Assembly: GCA_963665545.2 (NCBI GenBank)
Contig: CAXXKZ010000004.1
Coordinates: 868,001-932,000 of the forward strand
DNA length: 64,000 nt
Reading direction: 5' to 3'
From: G963665545 sp963665545
GTDB lineage: Bacteria > Pseudomonadota > Gammaproteobacteria > Xanthomonadales > SZUA-36
Positions 29,589-37,981 of the stretch are shown piece after piece. How positions within the stretch are numbered: position 1 is the stretch's first letter; each line of letters starts with the position of its first letter. Under the pieces are notes generated by a model, which worked only from the letters and a program-made list of their open reading frames with translations, was not told the DNA's origin and searched no databases. A program made the position numbers and the translations under genes.

Positions 29589-30307
29589 ACGTTGTTGCCA
29601 TTGTCCAGGCCCGCATGGGAAGCACCCGATTGCCGGGCAAAGTGATGATTGAGTTGGCCGGGGAACCCATGCTGGTGCGATGTGTAAACCGCACTCGACG
29701 CGCGCAGGTGCTGGACGAAGTCGTCGTTGCAACGACCACATTGGCAGCGGATGATGCCATTGCGCGCCTGTGTGACCAACATGGCTGGCCGTGTTTTCGC
29801 GGTGCCCAGGATGACGTTCTTGACCGGTATTACCAGGCAGCAAAAGCCCATCAGGCCGATATTGTCGTGCGCATCACTTCAGATTGCCCCTTGATTGACC
29901 CTGAAATCGTCTGTCAGGTAGTCGACCAGTTTCTGGCGTTGGGGCACAAAGCCGACTATGCATACAACGTTCTTCCGCACGGTGAAGATCCAAGAGGCCT
30001 GGATGTGGAAGTATTGCGCTTTGAGGTATTGGAACAGATCTGGCGCATTGACGACAATCCAGCACGGCGTGAACATGTCACTGCATATATTTCGCAGCAT
30101 CCTGAATTGTTCCGCAGCCATCCGGTCGTGGTGGACCTGCCGCCGATACGCTGGACTGTGGATACGCCGGAGGATCTGCAGTTGGTGAGCAACATCTATG
30201 AGCACTTTGGCCATGATCTGTTTACCTCGCAGCAAGTATTATCCGCCCTGGAAGACAATCCCAACTGGGTTGAGTTGAATCTGCATGTGCAACAGAAAAC
30301 CCTTTAG
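29585..30307 (+). CDS. pseF: PseF-like cytidylyltransferase (SpsF/NeuA-type)
   Basis: 240 residues. The TTG at 29585 overlaps the pseC TGA. VAIVQARMGSTRLPGKVM is the nucleotide-binding signature and VRITSDCPLIDPEIV carries the D of the catalytic site. By position it should activate pseudaminic acid with CTP to CMP-Pse, the last step of the pathway. Closely related SpsF proteins occur in other glycan loci, so the exact sugar is inferred. Confidence 0.82.
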   Translation: MNVVAIVQARMGSTRLPGKVMIELAGEPMLVRCVNRTRRAQVLDEVVVATTTLAADDAIARLCDQHGWPCFRGAQDDVLDRYYQAAKAHQADIVVRITSDCPLIDPEIVCQVVDQFLALGHKADYAYNVLPHGEDPRGLDVEVLRFEVLEQIWRIDDNPARREHVTAYISQHPELFRSHPVVVDLPPIRWTVDTPEDLQLVSNIYEHFGHDLFTSQQVLSALEDNPNWVELNLHVQQKTL

Positions 30308-30343
30308 GCCGTTGCCACTGTCAGGATTGGATGAGTTTGACTC

Positions 30344-31435
30344 ATGAAGGTGATTTTTCGAACTGATGCCTCTGTTGTTATCGGCTCTGGACACCTCATG
30401 CGTTGTCTGACGCTGGCTTCAGCTCTGGCAAGGCAAAGCGCCAACGTAGCGTTTGTTTGCCGGGAATTACCGGACAAGCTGCACCGTCTTGTTGAGCAAA
30501 GCGGCTTTGCCGTTCATTTGATGCGCCCATTCGATGCGCCTGAACCGGCAGACCATGAACTGACGGACGCACGACGGTCGCAAGCTGTTCTTGCCCGGGA
30601 AAAAATCACAGTGGACTGGCTGGTCGTCGATCATTATGGATTAGGCGCCGCCTGGGAAACGCGGATGAGGCCGCTGACAAAGCAATTGCTGGTCATTGAT
30701 GATCTGGCAAACCGGCAACACCGGTGTGACATGCTGGTGGATGACAATCTTGTTAGGCAATTTCAAAAGCGCTACGACACGCTTGTTTCCAAGTCGTGCA
30801 TCAAGTTACTCGGGCCAAACTTCTTGCTGGTCAGATCAGATTTCGAGAACAATGCCACAGCAGCGCAGACCCGCGGCAAAGATATAAAAGACATCCTGAT
30901 TACGATGGGTGGAAGCGATTCGTTGAATATGACGAGTTGGATACTGGGCAGCCTGCTGAGCTGCGACTTGCCAAAGCCTCTCGAAATTACGGTTGTGGCG
31001 GGGCCCTCGTTTGCGCACTTTGAGGAGGTCGAACGGATGGCGCAGTCGTCGCGTGAACATTGCGTCAGTGTTGTGCAAAACGTCACAGACATGGCAAAAC
31101 TCATGAGGCGAACCGACCTGGCCATCTCTGCGGGGGGGCAAACCTGCTATGAACTCATTTTGAGTGCTGTACCGACGCTGGTGCTGGCGGCCAACACGTC
31201 TCAGCACGAAATAATGCAGGAATTACATCGACTTGGCGCCATTGCCTACTTGGGACTATTCAGTCCGGTTCTTGACCAATCGTTTTGCCTTGCCTTCACC
31301 GAGCTGCTGCATGACTCTGCCAAGAGGCGGAGAATGATCGAAACCGGTAGCCAGCTGATTGACAGCCGTGGGCCCGAGCGAGTATCTGAGCAAATGCTTG
31401 GCAAACTCGACCATGCGAACAGATCCGATGATTGA
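30344..31435 (+). CDS. pseG: PseG: UDP-2,4-diacetamido-2,4,6-trideoxy-L-altropyranose hydrolase
   Basis: 363 residues, GT-B fold. VIGSGHLMRCLTLASAL has the GSGHxxR motif with the catalytic His, DDLANRQHRCDMLVDDN and SAGGQTCYELI are the other PseG landmarks. It removes UDP from the diacetamido sugar before condensation by PseI. The 3' end overlaps the following ATP-grasp gene by 8 bases if that starts at 31428. Confidence 0.9.
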   Translation: MKVIFRTDASVVIGSGHLMRCLTLASALARQSANVAFVCRELPDKLHRLVEQSGFAVHLMRPFDAPEPADHELTDARRSQAVLAREKITVDWLVVDHYGLGAAWETRMRPLTKQLLVIDDLANRQHRCDMLVDDNLVRQFQKRYDTLVSKSCIKLLGPNFLLVRSDFENNATAAQTRGKDIKDILITMGGSDSLNMTSWILGSLLSCDLPKPLEITVVAGPSFAHFEEVERMAQSSREHCVSVVQNVTDMAKLMRRTDLAISAGGQTCYELILSAVPTLVLAANTSQHEIMQELHRLGAIAYLGLFSPVLDQSFCLAFTELLHDSAKRRRMIETGSQLIDSRGPERVSEQMLGKLDHANRSDD

Positions 31436-32618
31436 TGCGATGACCGGCAACGAAAAACTCGTGATTCTGGGCTGTGGGCCGGAACAACTGGCATTGATCA
31501 GAGAAATCAACACGCTGGGGTTTTACCTCATCGGCCTCGATGGTGATCATTCAGCCCAGGGGCTGAATCTGTGTGAGGAGGGGCACATCACCGATATCAA
31601 AGCAGCCAAGGCCGTTGCCCAAGTCCTGAATGGCGATATTAGTGGCATTCTCACGACCACCGAAGTGGCATTAGAGGCCTGCGCCATCCTCGCAGACGAA
31701 TATGAGCTGCCGGGCTTCAAGGTCCAAACCGTTCAAATCTTTCAAAATAAACTGGCGTTCGCGCAACTGCTCAAATCACTGAATCTGCCTTATCCACCGT
31801 TTTCGGAAATAACAAATCCGGGCGAAATTAGAGTATTTGGAAAAAAGCATGGTGCGCGGCTTGTTTGCAAGCCCGCCGACGCATCAGCAAATCGCGGCGT
31901 GACAATTTTGGAAAGCGCTGGCAATGAACACGACGCGTTCAATCAAGCCATGACCGCAAGCAGCCGGGGCAAAGTGATGGTGCAGTCTTTCATTTCAGGT
32001 ACCGAACACGGCATCGAATGCTTCGTGAATAATGGCAAGTGCGCACTGATGGCCACTACAGACAAGCGCTCCTCCGGCCTGCCTTCATGCGTGGTGTTGG
32101 GACATCGCATGCCCTCATCGAGGCACGGTGAATTGAGACGTCAGCTGGTCCCGCAGGTCGATCGAATCATTCAGGCGTTGGGAATCACAAAGGCGCAGCT
32201 CAACTTTGATGTCATTTTTGCGGCGCAGGAGGCCGTTATTATCGACGCCGGCCTCCGACCCGGGGGCAACTACCTGCAAGAATTGGTCTCCCATTGCTAC
32301 GCATTCAGCCCCTGGAAATTTTATGTATCGATCTTCTGTGATGGGTTGGATCAACCTCTTCCCGTGCGCCCTGGCGGATTTGCCGGCTGCCAATTTATCC
32401 TGCCCAAGACCCACGGTATTCTTGAGCGCGTTCTATCCGAAAAAGCCATCGGTGGCAGTATTGAGATACATCAACTGAAGAAGAAAGGAGATATCATTCA
32501 CCCCGTTGACTGTGCCCAGAACCGGGTCGCAGTCGCCGTTGTTTCAGGATCGTCAGCTGGTGACGTTGACCGAAACCTGTCTGAGTTCCAGCAACACTTC
32601 GAGGTAGAGGTCGCTTAG
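31428..32618 (+). CDS. ATP-grasp family ligase in the pse operon
   Basis: 396 residues. The N-terminal part is Rossmann-like (LVILGCGPEQLALIREI). The middle carries ATP-grasp features: NKLAFAQLLKSLNLPYPPFS, RLVCKPADASANRGVTIL (ATP-binding lysine and loop) and QSFISGTEHGIECFV. Metal-binding residues are likely in QLNFDVIFA-EAVIIDAGLRPGGNY. ATP-grasp enzymes join a carboxylate to an amine or thiol through an acyl-phosphate. It is not a canonical pseudaminic-acid enzyme. Its place between pseG and a PLP decarboxylase suggests that it attaches an amino acid or related acid to the glycan; the substrates are unknown. The start could also be 31440. Confidence 0.82.
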   Translation: MIDAMTGNEKLVILGCGPEQLALIREINTLGFYLIGLDGDHSAQGLNLCEEGHITDIKAAKAVAQVLNGDISGILTTTEVALEACAILADEYELPGFKVQTVQIFQNKLAFAQLLKSLNLPYPPFSEITNPGEIRVFGKKHGARLVCKPADASANRGVTILESAGNEHDAFNQAMTASSRGKVMVQSFISGTEHGIECFVNNGKCALMATTDKRSSGLPSCVVLGHRMPSSRHGELRRQLVPQVDRIIQALGITKAQLNFDVIFAAQEAVIIDAGLRPGGNYLQELVSHCYAFSPWKFYVSIFCDGLDQPLPVRPGGFAGCQFILPKTHGILERVLSEKAIGGSIEIHQLKKKGDIIHPVDCAQNRVAVAVVSGSSAGDVDRNLSEFQQHFEVEVA

Positions 32619-32623
32619 AGACT

Positions 32624-33898
32624 ATGTTTAATGACGCCATTAAAAGGCTGGCAGACGAGGGCGAAGTTCCAGCCTATCTACTCGATGTCGAGACCTTGCA
32701 GTCAAACTATCGGGACTTTCAGGGGGCTTTTGGAACGACATTCGAGAAATTCTGCATGGCCTATTCCTACAAAACCAATTATGTTCCGTGGCTGTGCAAA
32801 TGGATGCATCGTCAGGGCGCGCTTGCCGAAGTCGTCTCGGGCATGGAATATCAACTGGCAAGAGAATTTGGCGTTCCCGGCGAACAAATTATTTTCAATG
32901 GCCCTGCCAAGAAGAAAAGCGAAATTCTACAGAGTTTGGAAGACGGCGCTGTCATCAATCTTGATTCACTGCAGGAAGTCGAATCTGTTTTGGGGCTGGT
33001 CGCTACGGGCCTCTGCAAAAACCTGGCTCAATCGCCCCGCCTGGGCCTGCGTCTGAACTTCGCCCTAGGCGGCAATCTGGGCGGTGAATCATCCTGCAGC
33101 CACTTTGGTTTATCGATTGAAGATGGTGAAGCAGACCAGGCCGTCGAAATGCTGCATGCCAGCCCAGGTCTGTCGATAATTTCCTTGCATGGTCACCGTT
33201 CCACGCCGCAACGCCATGTCGGCGGTTTTCAAAGCATCGCCGAGTGTTTGGCCAATTTCGCGCTCTCCCGGTTGGGCGAAAATGAATTGCAGTACCTGAA
33301 TGTGGGCGGAGGTTTCGGGCGCAATGTTGCCGGCATGGGACTGCCCCACTTTCCCAGCGCTTCGGACTACGCAGAGGGTATCGCCACAAGCTTGGGGCCA
33401 ATCTACAATGATCGACGTTGGCCCACGATCGTTATCGAGCCAGGACTGTGCCTGGCAGGCAGTCCTTTTTACTTTCTAAGTCAGGTGCAGGCCATCAAAG
33501 TCATTGGCGGAGAGCGTTACGCGATTCTGGATGCCAGTTTCCACAACCTCAAGCCGTCCCTGCACCGATTCAACCTGCCCATACAGGTGTTCAATCGGAA
33601 TGGGGAAAAAATTGAGGGCGACTCGGGTCCCATTACCATGGCAGGCTATACCTGCATGGAGTCAGATATTCTTGGCCGCTATGATTCAAGCCCCGAGATC
33701 AACAGCGGAGACATCATTGCATTCGCCAACGCAGGGGCTTACACCATCGTGTTCAACCCGCAATTTATTCGCGAGAGGCCACCTATCTTTGCGCTTTTGG
33801 AAGGCAGAATTATACAGATTCGCCGGCGTGAGACGGTTCCCGATATTCTCCAACTGTACCCTGAAGACCGTCGAGACGGTGGGCTGGAGACTGCATGA
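32624..33898 (+). CDS. Fold-type III PLP decarboxylase (DapDC/ODC-like) in the pse operon
   Basis: 424 residues. The PLP lysine motif is AYSYKTNY, with VVSGMEYQLA next, HGHRST in place of HxGS, LNVGGGFG for the phosphate, then CMESD and AGAYTIVFNP for the C-terminal barrel and partner site. The usual EPGR motif reads EPGL here, so a conserved substrate-contacting Arg is missing. Family members decarboxylate diaminopimelate, ornithine, arginine or carboxynorspermidine. It starts 5 bases after the ATP-grasp gene and overlaps pseI by 4 (ATGA), so the two are probably linked in function. The substrate is unknown. Confidence 0.85.
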   Translation: MFNDAIKRLADEGEVPAYLLDVETLQSNYRDFQGAFGTTFEKFCMAYSYKTNYVPWLCKWMHRQGALAEVVSGMEYQLAREFGVPGEQIIFNGPAKKKSEILQSLEDGAVINLDSLQEVESVLGLVATGLCKNLAQSPRLGLRLNFALGGNLGGESSCSHFGLSIEDGEADQAVEMLHASPGLSIISLHGHRSTPQRHVGGFQSIAECLANFALSRLGENELQYLNVGGGFGRNVAGMGLPHFPSASDYAEGIATSLGPIYNDRRWPTIVIEPGLCLAGSPFYFLSQVQAIKVIGGERYAILDASFHNLKPSLHRFNLPIQVFNRNGEKIEGDSGPITMAGYTCMESDILGRYDSSPEINSGDIIAFANAGAYTIVFNPQFIRERPPIFALLEGRIIQIRRRETVPDILQLYPEDRRDGGLETA

Positions 33899-34959
33899 AA
33901 ACGATTGAGATTGCTGGCAGAACAATCGGTGAGGGTGCCCCCACATTTATTGTGGCAGAGATGAGCGCCAACCATGACCAGGATCTGGATCAGGCCTTGG
34001 CGCTGGTAGATATTGCCGCACAAGCCGGGGTCGATGCACTCAAACTGCAGACTTATACACCCGACTCATTGACCATGCGCACCGCCCACCCCAGCGCCCA
34101 AACTGACCCGAAATGGGGCGCGGACAACCTGTACCAACTCTATGAGAAGGCAGCCATGCCGTATCACTTCCATGCGCCACTTTTCGAGAAGGCCAGAGAA
34201 CTGGGCATGATCGCATTTTCAACGGCCTATGATGAGGCAGCCATTGATTTGCTGGAGGAACTGGCAACTCCTGCATACAAAATAGCCTCCTTTGAGATGG
34301 TGCATATACCCTTATTGCGGGCCATAGGCCGAACCGGAAAACCAGTGATCCTGTCTACCGGCATGGCCGGAATGGACGAGGTCGAAGAGGCGCTCAACGC
34401 ATTGGTGTCAGCGGGTGCCGAGCAAATCGTACTGCTGCATTGTTGCTCCATGTATCCGGCCGACCCGGCCATCGTGAACCTGTCCGCGATGCATACGATG
34501 AGACAGGCCTTTGGCTACCCCGTGGGATTCTCTGATCACACGCTTGACACAGCTGTGCCAATCGCCGCTGCAGCTCTGGGTGCCTGCATGATCGAAAAAC
34601 ACTACACCAACGACCCGCAACGTCCAGGGCCCGACCATGGCTTTTCCCTGGGACCGAATGATTTGCAGCGCATGGTTGAAGGGATAAGGGCCGTGCAAGT
34701 GGCTGTCGGCGATGGCGTGAAGACCATGTCGGCCGGCGAGGCCCCGGAAGAAGCAGAACGCAGGTCGATTTATGCTGCCGTCGACATTTCCGCCGGCAGG
34801 ACCATTTCCGGGGAAATGGTGACGATTATCCGCCCCGGTGCAGGCTTGCACCCCCGTCACCTGGAAGAAATCGTGGGGCGGGTTGCGCGTTGTGACATTC
34901 CCGCAGGTTGGCCCTTGACCTGGGAAATGGTCCAGCGAGAAAATAAATCAGCTCTATGA
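33895..34959 (+). CDS. pseI: PseI: pseudaminic acid synthase (NeuB family)
   Basis: 354 residues. The TIM-barrel part has FIVAEMSANHDQDLDQALAL and DALKLQTYTPDSLT, then FSDHTLDT and EKHYTNDPQRPGPDHGFSL; the C-terminal ~60 residues form the SAF/antifreeze-like domain (RSIYAAVDISAGRTIS). It condenses the 6-deoxy-diacetamido sugar with phosphoenolpyruvate. The AEMSANH start and KHYT.D pattern favour PseI over NeuB or LegI. It overlaps both neighbours by 4 bases. Confidence 0.92.
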   Translation: MKTIEIAGRTIGEGAPTFIVAEMSANHDQDLDQALALVDIAAQAGVDALKLQTYTPDSLTMRTAHPSAQTDPKWGADNLYQLYEKAAMPYHFHAPLFEKARELGMIAFSTAYDEAAIDLLEELATPAYKIASFEMVHIPLLRAIGRTGKPVILSTGMAGMDEVEEALNALVSAGAEQIVLLHCCSMYPADPAIVNLSAMHTMRQAFGYPVGFSDHTLDTAVPIAAAALGACMIEKHYTNDPQRPGPDHGFSLGPNDLQRMVEGIRAVQVAVGDGVKTMSAGEAPEEAERRSIYAAVDISAGRTISGEMVTIIRPGAGLHPRHLEEIVGRVARCDIPAGWPLTWEMVQRENKSAL

Positions 34960-35398
34960 GTAAAATCGAAGATCTTGTTTCAAGATTCAAAGAATTGGGC
35001 TTTGCGAAATACAGGGTCAATTATCTAATCATCACCCATCAGCAATGTGCCCGGTTCGGCGTAAAAAGCCCTACCTCTTTGCTGGATGAGCTGATCGGCA
35101 GGCTCGATGGAAGCATATTGATCATGAATGGGTTCAACTGGGACTTTTGCAGGGGTGAAAATTACCACTACAAGAACAGCACCTGCCAAACCGGACTGAT
35201 CAATGAGTATTTTAATCGCCGGGAATGTTCGCTAAGAGGCAATCACCCAATCTACTCTTATGTTGCAACCGGAGATCATGCTGCTGAGCTGGTCAATCAC
35301 CAATCTGCCACCTGCTGGGGGCCCGGTTCAACCAGTTATGAGATGCTACATGACCCTCAGGTACGACTCATTACGTTCGGGGTCCCATTTACTTACAG

Positions 35399-36403
35399 TA
35401 TGAAATGTACGACTTCGTGGGACGATTTCACTAACCTCAAAGTGCATTGCACAGGAGAGCGTTATGGATCGTCAAGCACAAAGAGATATTCGCCGGAAAT
35501 TGAATTGTCTACAGTTTGCACAGGAACGCGGGAGTAATGTATTAGCCTGCCGTAAATTTGGAGTCTCCAAGTCATCGTTTTATCGCTGGAAAGCAGGCTA
35601 TAGAGAGAAAGGAGAAGCAGGCCTCATCAACTCCAAGCCATGCCCCGAGAACCTACTGCTTCGCACCCCAGCACCGATCGAGGAAAAGATTCTACATCTA
35701 CGGCGCACCTACCACTTTGGCCCGGATCGAATCGCCTGGTATCTGGAGCGCTATCACCAGATCAAAATATCGGGCAAGGGTGTTTACTATGTGCTCAAAA
35801 GACATGGACTGAATCGGTTGCCTCAAAATTGTCGCAAGCGCTCTATTCCCACCTTCAAACGCTACCAAAAACAAGTCCCGGGTCATCACATCCAGGTTGA
35901 CGTTAAGTTTTTGACTTTTATCGATAAACGCGGCCATAGGCTGAAGCGTTACCAGTACACTGCAATCGATGATGCAACCCGCATCCGAGCCTTGAAAATT
36001 TATCCCAGGCATACACAGGAAAATGCCATCCGCTTCGTCAACCACGTGATCGAGCAATTCCCGTTTCGCCTGCACACCATCCGCACGGACAACGGTCACG
36101 AATTCCAGGCCAAATTTCATTGGCATCTGAAGGACCTGGGCATTAATCACTTCTACATCAGACCCGCGACCCCACGATTGAACGGCAAAGTGGAACGATC
36201 TCACCTGACCGACAAGCTTGAGTTCTATCAACTCATCGATTACAAAGGCGACGTCGACCTGGCCAAGAAATTACGCGACTGGGAGGCCTTCTATAACTTT
36301 CTCAGACCGCACGCTGCACTGAATGGAAAAACCCCCTATGAACGGTTGCGCGAGAAGCTGGTAGCATAGCTGTTCACCGTCCTGCGAAGTTATTACCATC
36401 ACA
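35399..36403 (+). mobile_element. IS481-family insertion sequence, 1005 bp
   Basis: Flanked by perfect 7-base direct repeats CTTACAG at 35392-35398 and 36404-36410. Imperfect terminal inverted repeats: the left end begins TATGAAATGTACGACTTCG, the right end on the other strand begins TGTGATGGTAATAACTTCG; both continue with GGACG a few bases further in. It contains a single intact transposase gene in the same direction as the pse genes, so polar effects on the genes downstream may be mild. Confidence 0.88.
35464..36369 (+). CDS. IS481-family DDE transposase
   Basis: 301 residues, uninterrupted. N-terminal helix-turn-helix region (VLACRKFGVSKSSFYRWKAGY). Catalytic triad: D in HIQVDVKFLTF, D in IRTDNGHEF and E in NGKVERSHLTDK, followed by FYNFLRPHAALNGKTPYERL, the usual end of IS481/IS3 integrase cores. 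The complete reading frame and clean target duplication imply that the element may still be active. Confidence 0.93.
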   Translation: MDRQAQRDIRRKLNCLQFAQERGSNVLACRKFGVSKSSFYRWKAGYREKGEAGLINSKPCPENLLLRTPAPIEEKILHLRRTYHFGPDRIAWYLERYHQIKISGKGVYYVLKRHGLNRLPQNCRKRSIPTFKRYQKQVPGHHIQVDVKFLTFIDKRGHRLKRYQYTAIDDATRIRALKIYPRHTQENAIRFVNHVIEQFPFRLHTIRTDNGHEFQAKFHWHLKDLGINHFYIRPATPRLNGKVERSHLTDKLEFYQLIDYKGDVDLAKKLRDWEAFYNFLRPHAALNGKTPYERLREKLVA

Positions 36404-36709
36404 CTTACAGGAATCCGGCAATGCATGTGCTCGAGGAAAAATTCAAGGTACCCTACAGATCTTACAAGGAATTTTCAGGACCGGTAGATTTTGGGGATGG
36501 GCAAATCGAGTGTACAACCCGGATGTATGTCAGAAACCTCGCAGACAAGAAAAATACGGTAATGGAAAGCGTGCAGGATCTTCTGAAAGAAAAAGAAACC
36601 ACCTTTGTTGATGATGCCCTTCAGTTGTATGCCTACGACAATATCGAACTCTTGCATGCCGGAGAAGCTTTGTTGAAGGAAAACATTTACGCGCTATACG
36701 GGTATCGAA

Positions 36710-37966
36710 ATGCATCAACTCGCTGAAAGGCTGTATCCGATCTGCCGCAGCATCACGGGCGATGGTGTACGCGAAACGCTGAACATATTGGGCGAATATA
36801 TTCCGCTGAGCGTTTCTGAAGTGTCTTCGGGAACACAGGTATTTGATTGGGAGGTGCCGCTGGAATGGAATATTCGTGATGCCTGGGTGAAGAACTCCGA
36901 TGGCGAGAAAGTCATAGACTTTAAAGAACACAACCTGCACGTGATCGGTTATTGCATGCCTTTCCAGGGCAGAATGAGTCTGACCGAGCTAAAAGAACAC
37001 CTTCACACACTGCCGGACCAACCTGACGTATTTCCTTATGTAACGTCATATTTTGAAGAGCGTTGGGGATTTTGCCTGGCGCATAACGATTTGATCAACT
37101 TGCAGGAAGATACTTACGAAATTCACATCGACACAGATCTGAAAAGTGGATTCCTGACCTACGGTGAGTTACTGATTCCCGGAGAATCTGAAAAAGAGAT
37201 ATTGCTCTCGACATACATTTGCCACCCTTCCATGGCAAACAATGAATTGTCCGGGCCGGTGGTAGCCACTTTCTTGGCCAGAACTCTGTTGAACAGGAAA
37301 AAAAACCACTACAGCTACAGAGTGCTGTTTGTCCCCGAAACCATTGGCTCGATAACGTACTTAAGCCTTCAACTCGAAGCATTGAAGAAGAAAGTGGTTG
37401 GTGGCTACGTACTGACATGCTGCGGCGATGAAGGTCAATTCACATACCTGCAAACCAGAAAAGAGAATATGAATGTAGATCGTGTCAGCCAGCATGTATT
37501 GGGAGAAAAAATCGGCGACTACAATCTTTACGACTTTTTAGATCGTGGCAGCGATGAACGCCAGTACAACTCGCCTGGCGTGGATCTGCATATCGAGTCA
37601 ATAACGCGCAGCATGTATGGTTGCTATCCGCAGTACCATACTTCAGCGGACGACCTGACCTTTATTACGGAAAAGGGCCTCCGGGAAACTCTTGATATTT
37701 ATCAGGAATGCCTGAAAGTCTTTGACTTTAACCAAAGTTATAGACGCCTGACGCTTTGTGAACCCCAACTCTCCAAGCGCGGATTGTATCCGACTCTATC
37801 AACCAGGCAATCATATGATGCGGTTGAAACCATGATGAACTTCCTGGCGTATTGTGACGGAGAGCATGACCTGGTCTGGATTGCTGAGAAAATAGGCCGC
37901 TACGCAGGCGATCTAATACCCTTGATTGGTCAACTCATGGACCATGACTTGATAGAGCGCGCTTGA
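36710..37966 (+). CDS. DUF4910 aminopeptidase-like protein with C-terminal winged helix
   Basis: 418 residues. The N-terminal ~330 residues match the DUF4910 zinc-peptidase-like fold often found in polysaccharide loci: ICRSITGDGVRETL, LLSTYICHPSMANNELSGP (H and D/E likely metal ligands), VPETIGSITYL, DRGSDERQYNSPGVDL and YHTSADD. The last ~70 residues resemble a winged-helix domain. Function in glycan assembly is not established; it may deacylate or cleave an amide on the sugar. Its start overlaps the end of the AAC(3)-like gene by 17 bases. Confidence 0.82.
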   Translation: MHQLAERLYPICRSITGDGVRETLNILGEYIPLSVSEVSSGTQVFDWEVPLEWNIRDAWVKNSDGEKVIDFKEHNLHVIGYCMPFQGRMSLTELKEHLHTLPDQPDVFPYVTSYFEERWGFCLAHNDLINLQEDTYEIHIDTDLKSGFLTYGELLIPGESEKEILLSTYICHPSMANNELSGPVVATFLARTLLNRKKNHYSYRVLFVPETIGSITYLSLQLEALKKKVVGGYVLTCCGDEGQFTYLQTRKENMNVDRVSQHVLGEKIGDYNLYDFLDRGSDERQYNSPGVDLHIESITRSMYGCYPQYHTSADDLTFITEKGLRETLDIYQECLKVFDFNQSYRRLTLCEPQLSKRGLYPTLSTRQSYDAVETMMNFLAYCDGEHDLVWIAEKIGRYAGDLIPLIGQLMDHDLIERA

Positions 37967-37981
37967 ACGAAGGTTCAAGCG
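37960..37981. terminator. Perfect hairpin spanning two convergent stop codons
   Basis: CGCTTGAAC-GAAG-GTTCAAGCG: a 9-bp perfect stem with a 4-base loop. The stop of the DUF4910 gene (TGA, 37964-37966) lies in one arm and the stop of the convergent gene (37975-37977 on the minus strand) in the other. No T-run, so it may act as a bidirectional stem that stops transcription or protects 3' ends. Confidence 0.6.

Larger units (their letters stand above)
34956..36726 (+). pseudogene. AAC(3)-family acyltransferase-like gene interrupted by an IS481-family element
   Basis: The left part (34956-35398, 147 codons plus 2 bases) reads MSKIEDLVSRFKELG...ITFGVPFTY. The right part (from 36411) reads NPAMHVLEEKFKVPYRSYKEF...LHAGEALLKENIYALYGY. 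Removing the IS plus one copy of the 7-bp duplication joins them exactly in frame as FTYRNPAMHVLEE, giving a 252-residue protein of the aminoglycoside 3-N-acetyltransferase family, which in glycan loci probably acylates amino-sugars. The insertion is therefore recent or tolerated. It would supply the N-acyl step in a locus that has no recognisable PseH; this is inference. The start overlaps pseI (ATGA). Confidence 0.82.
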
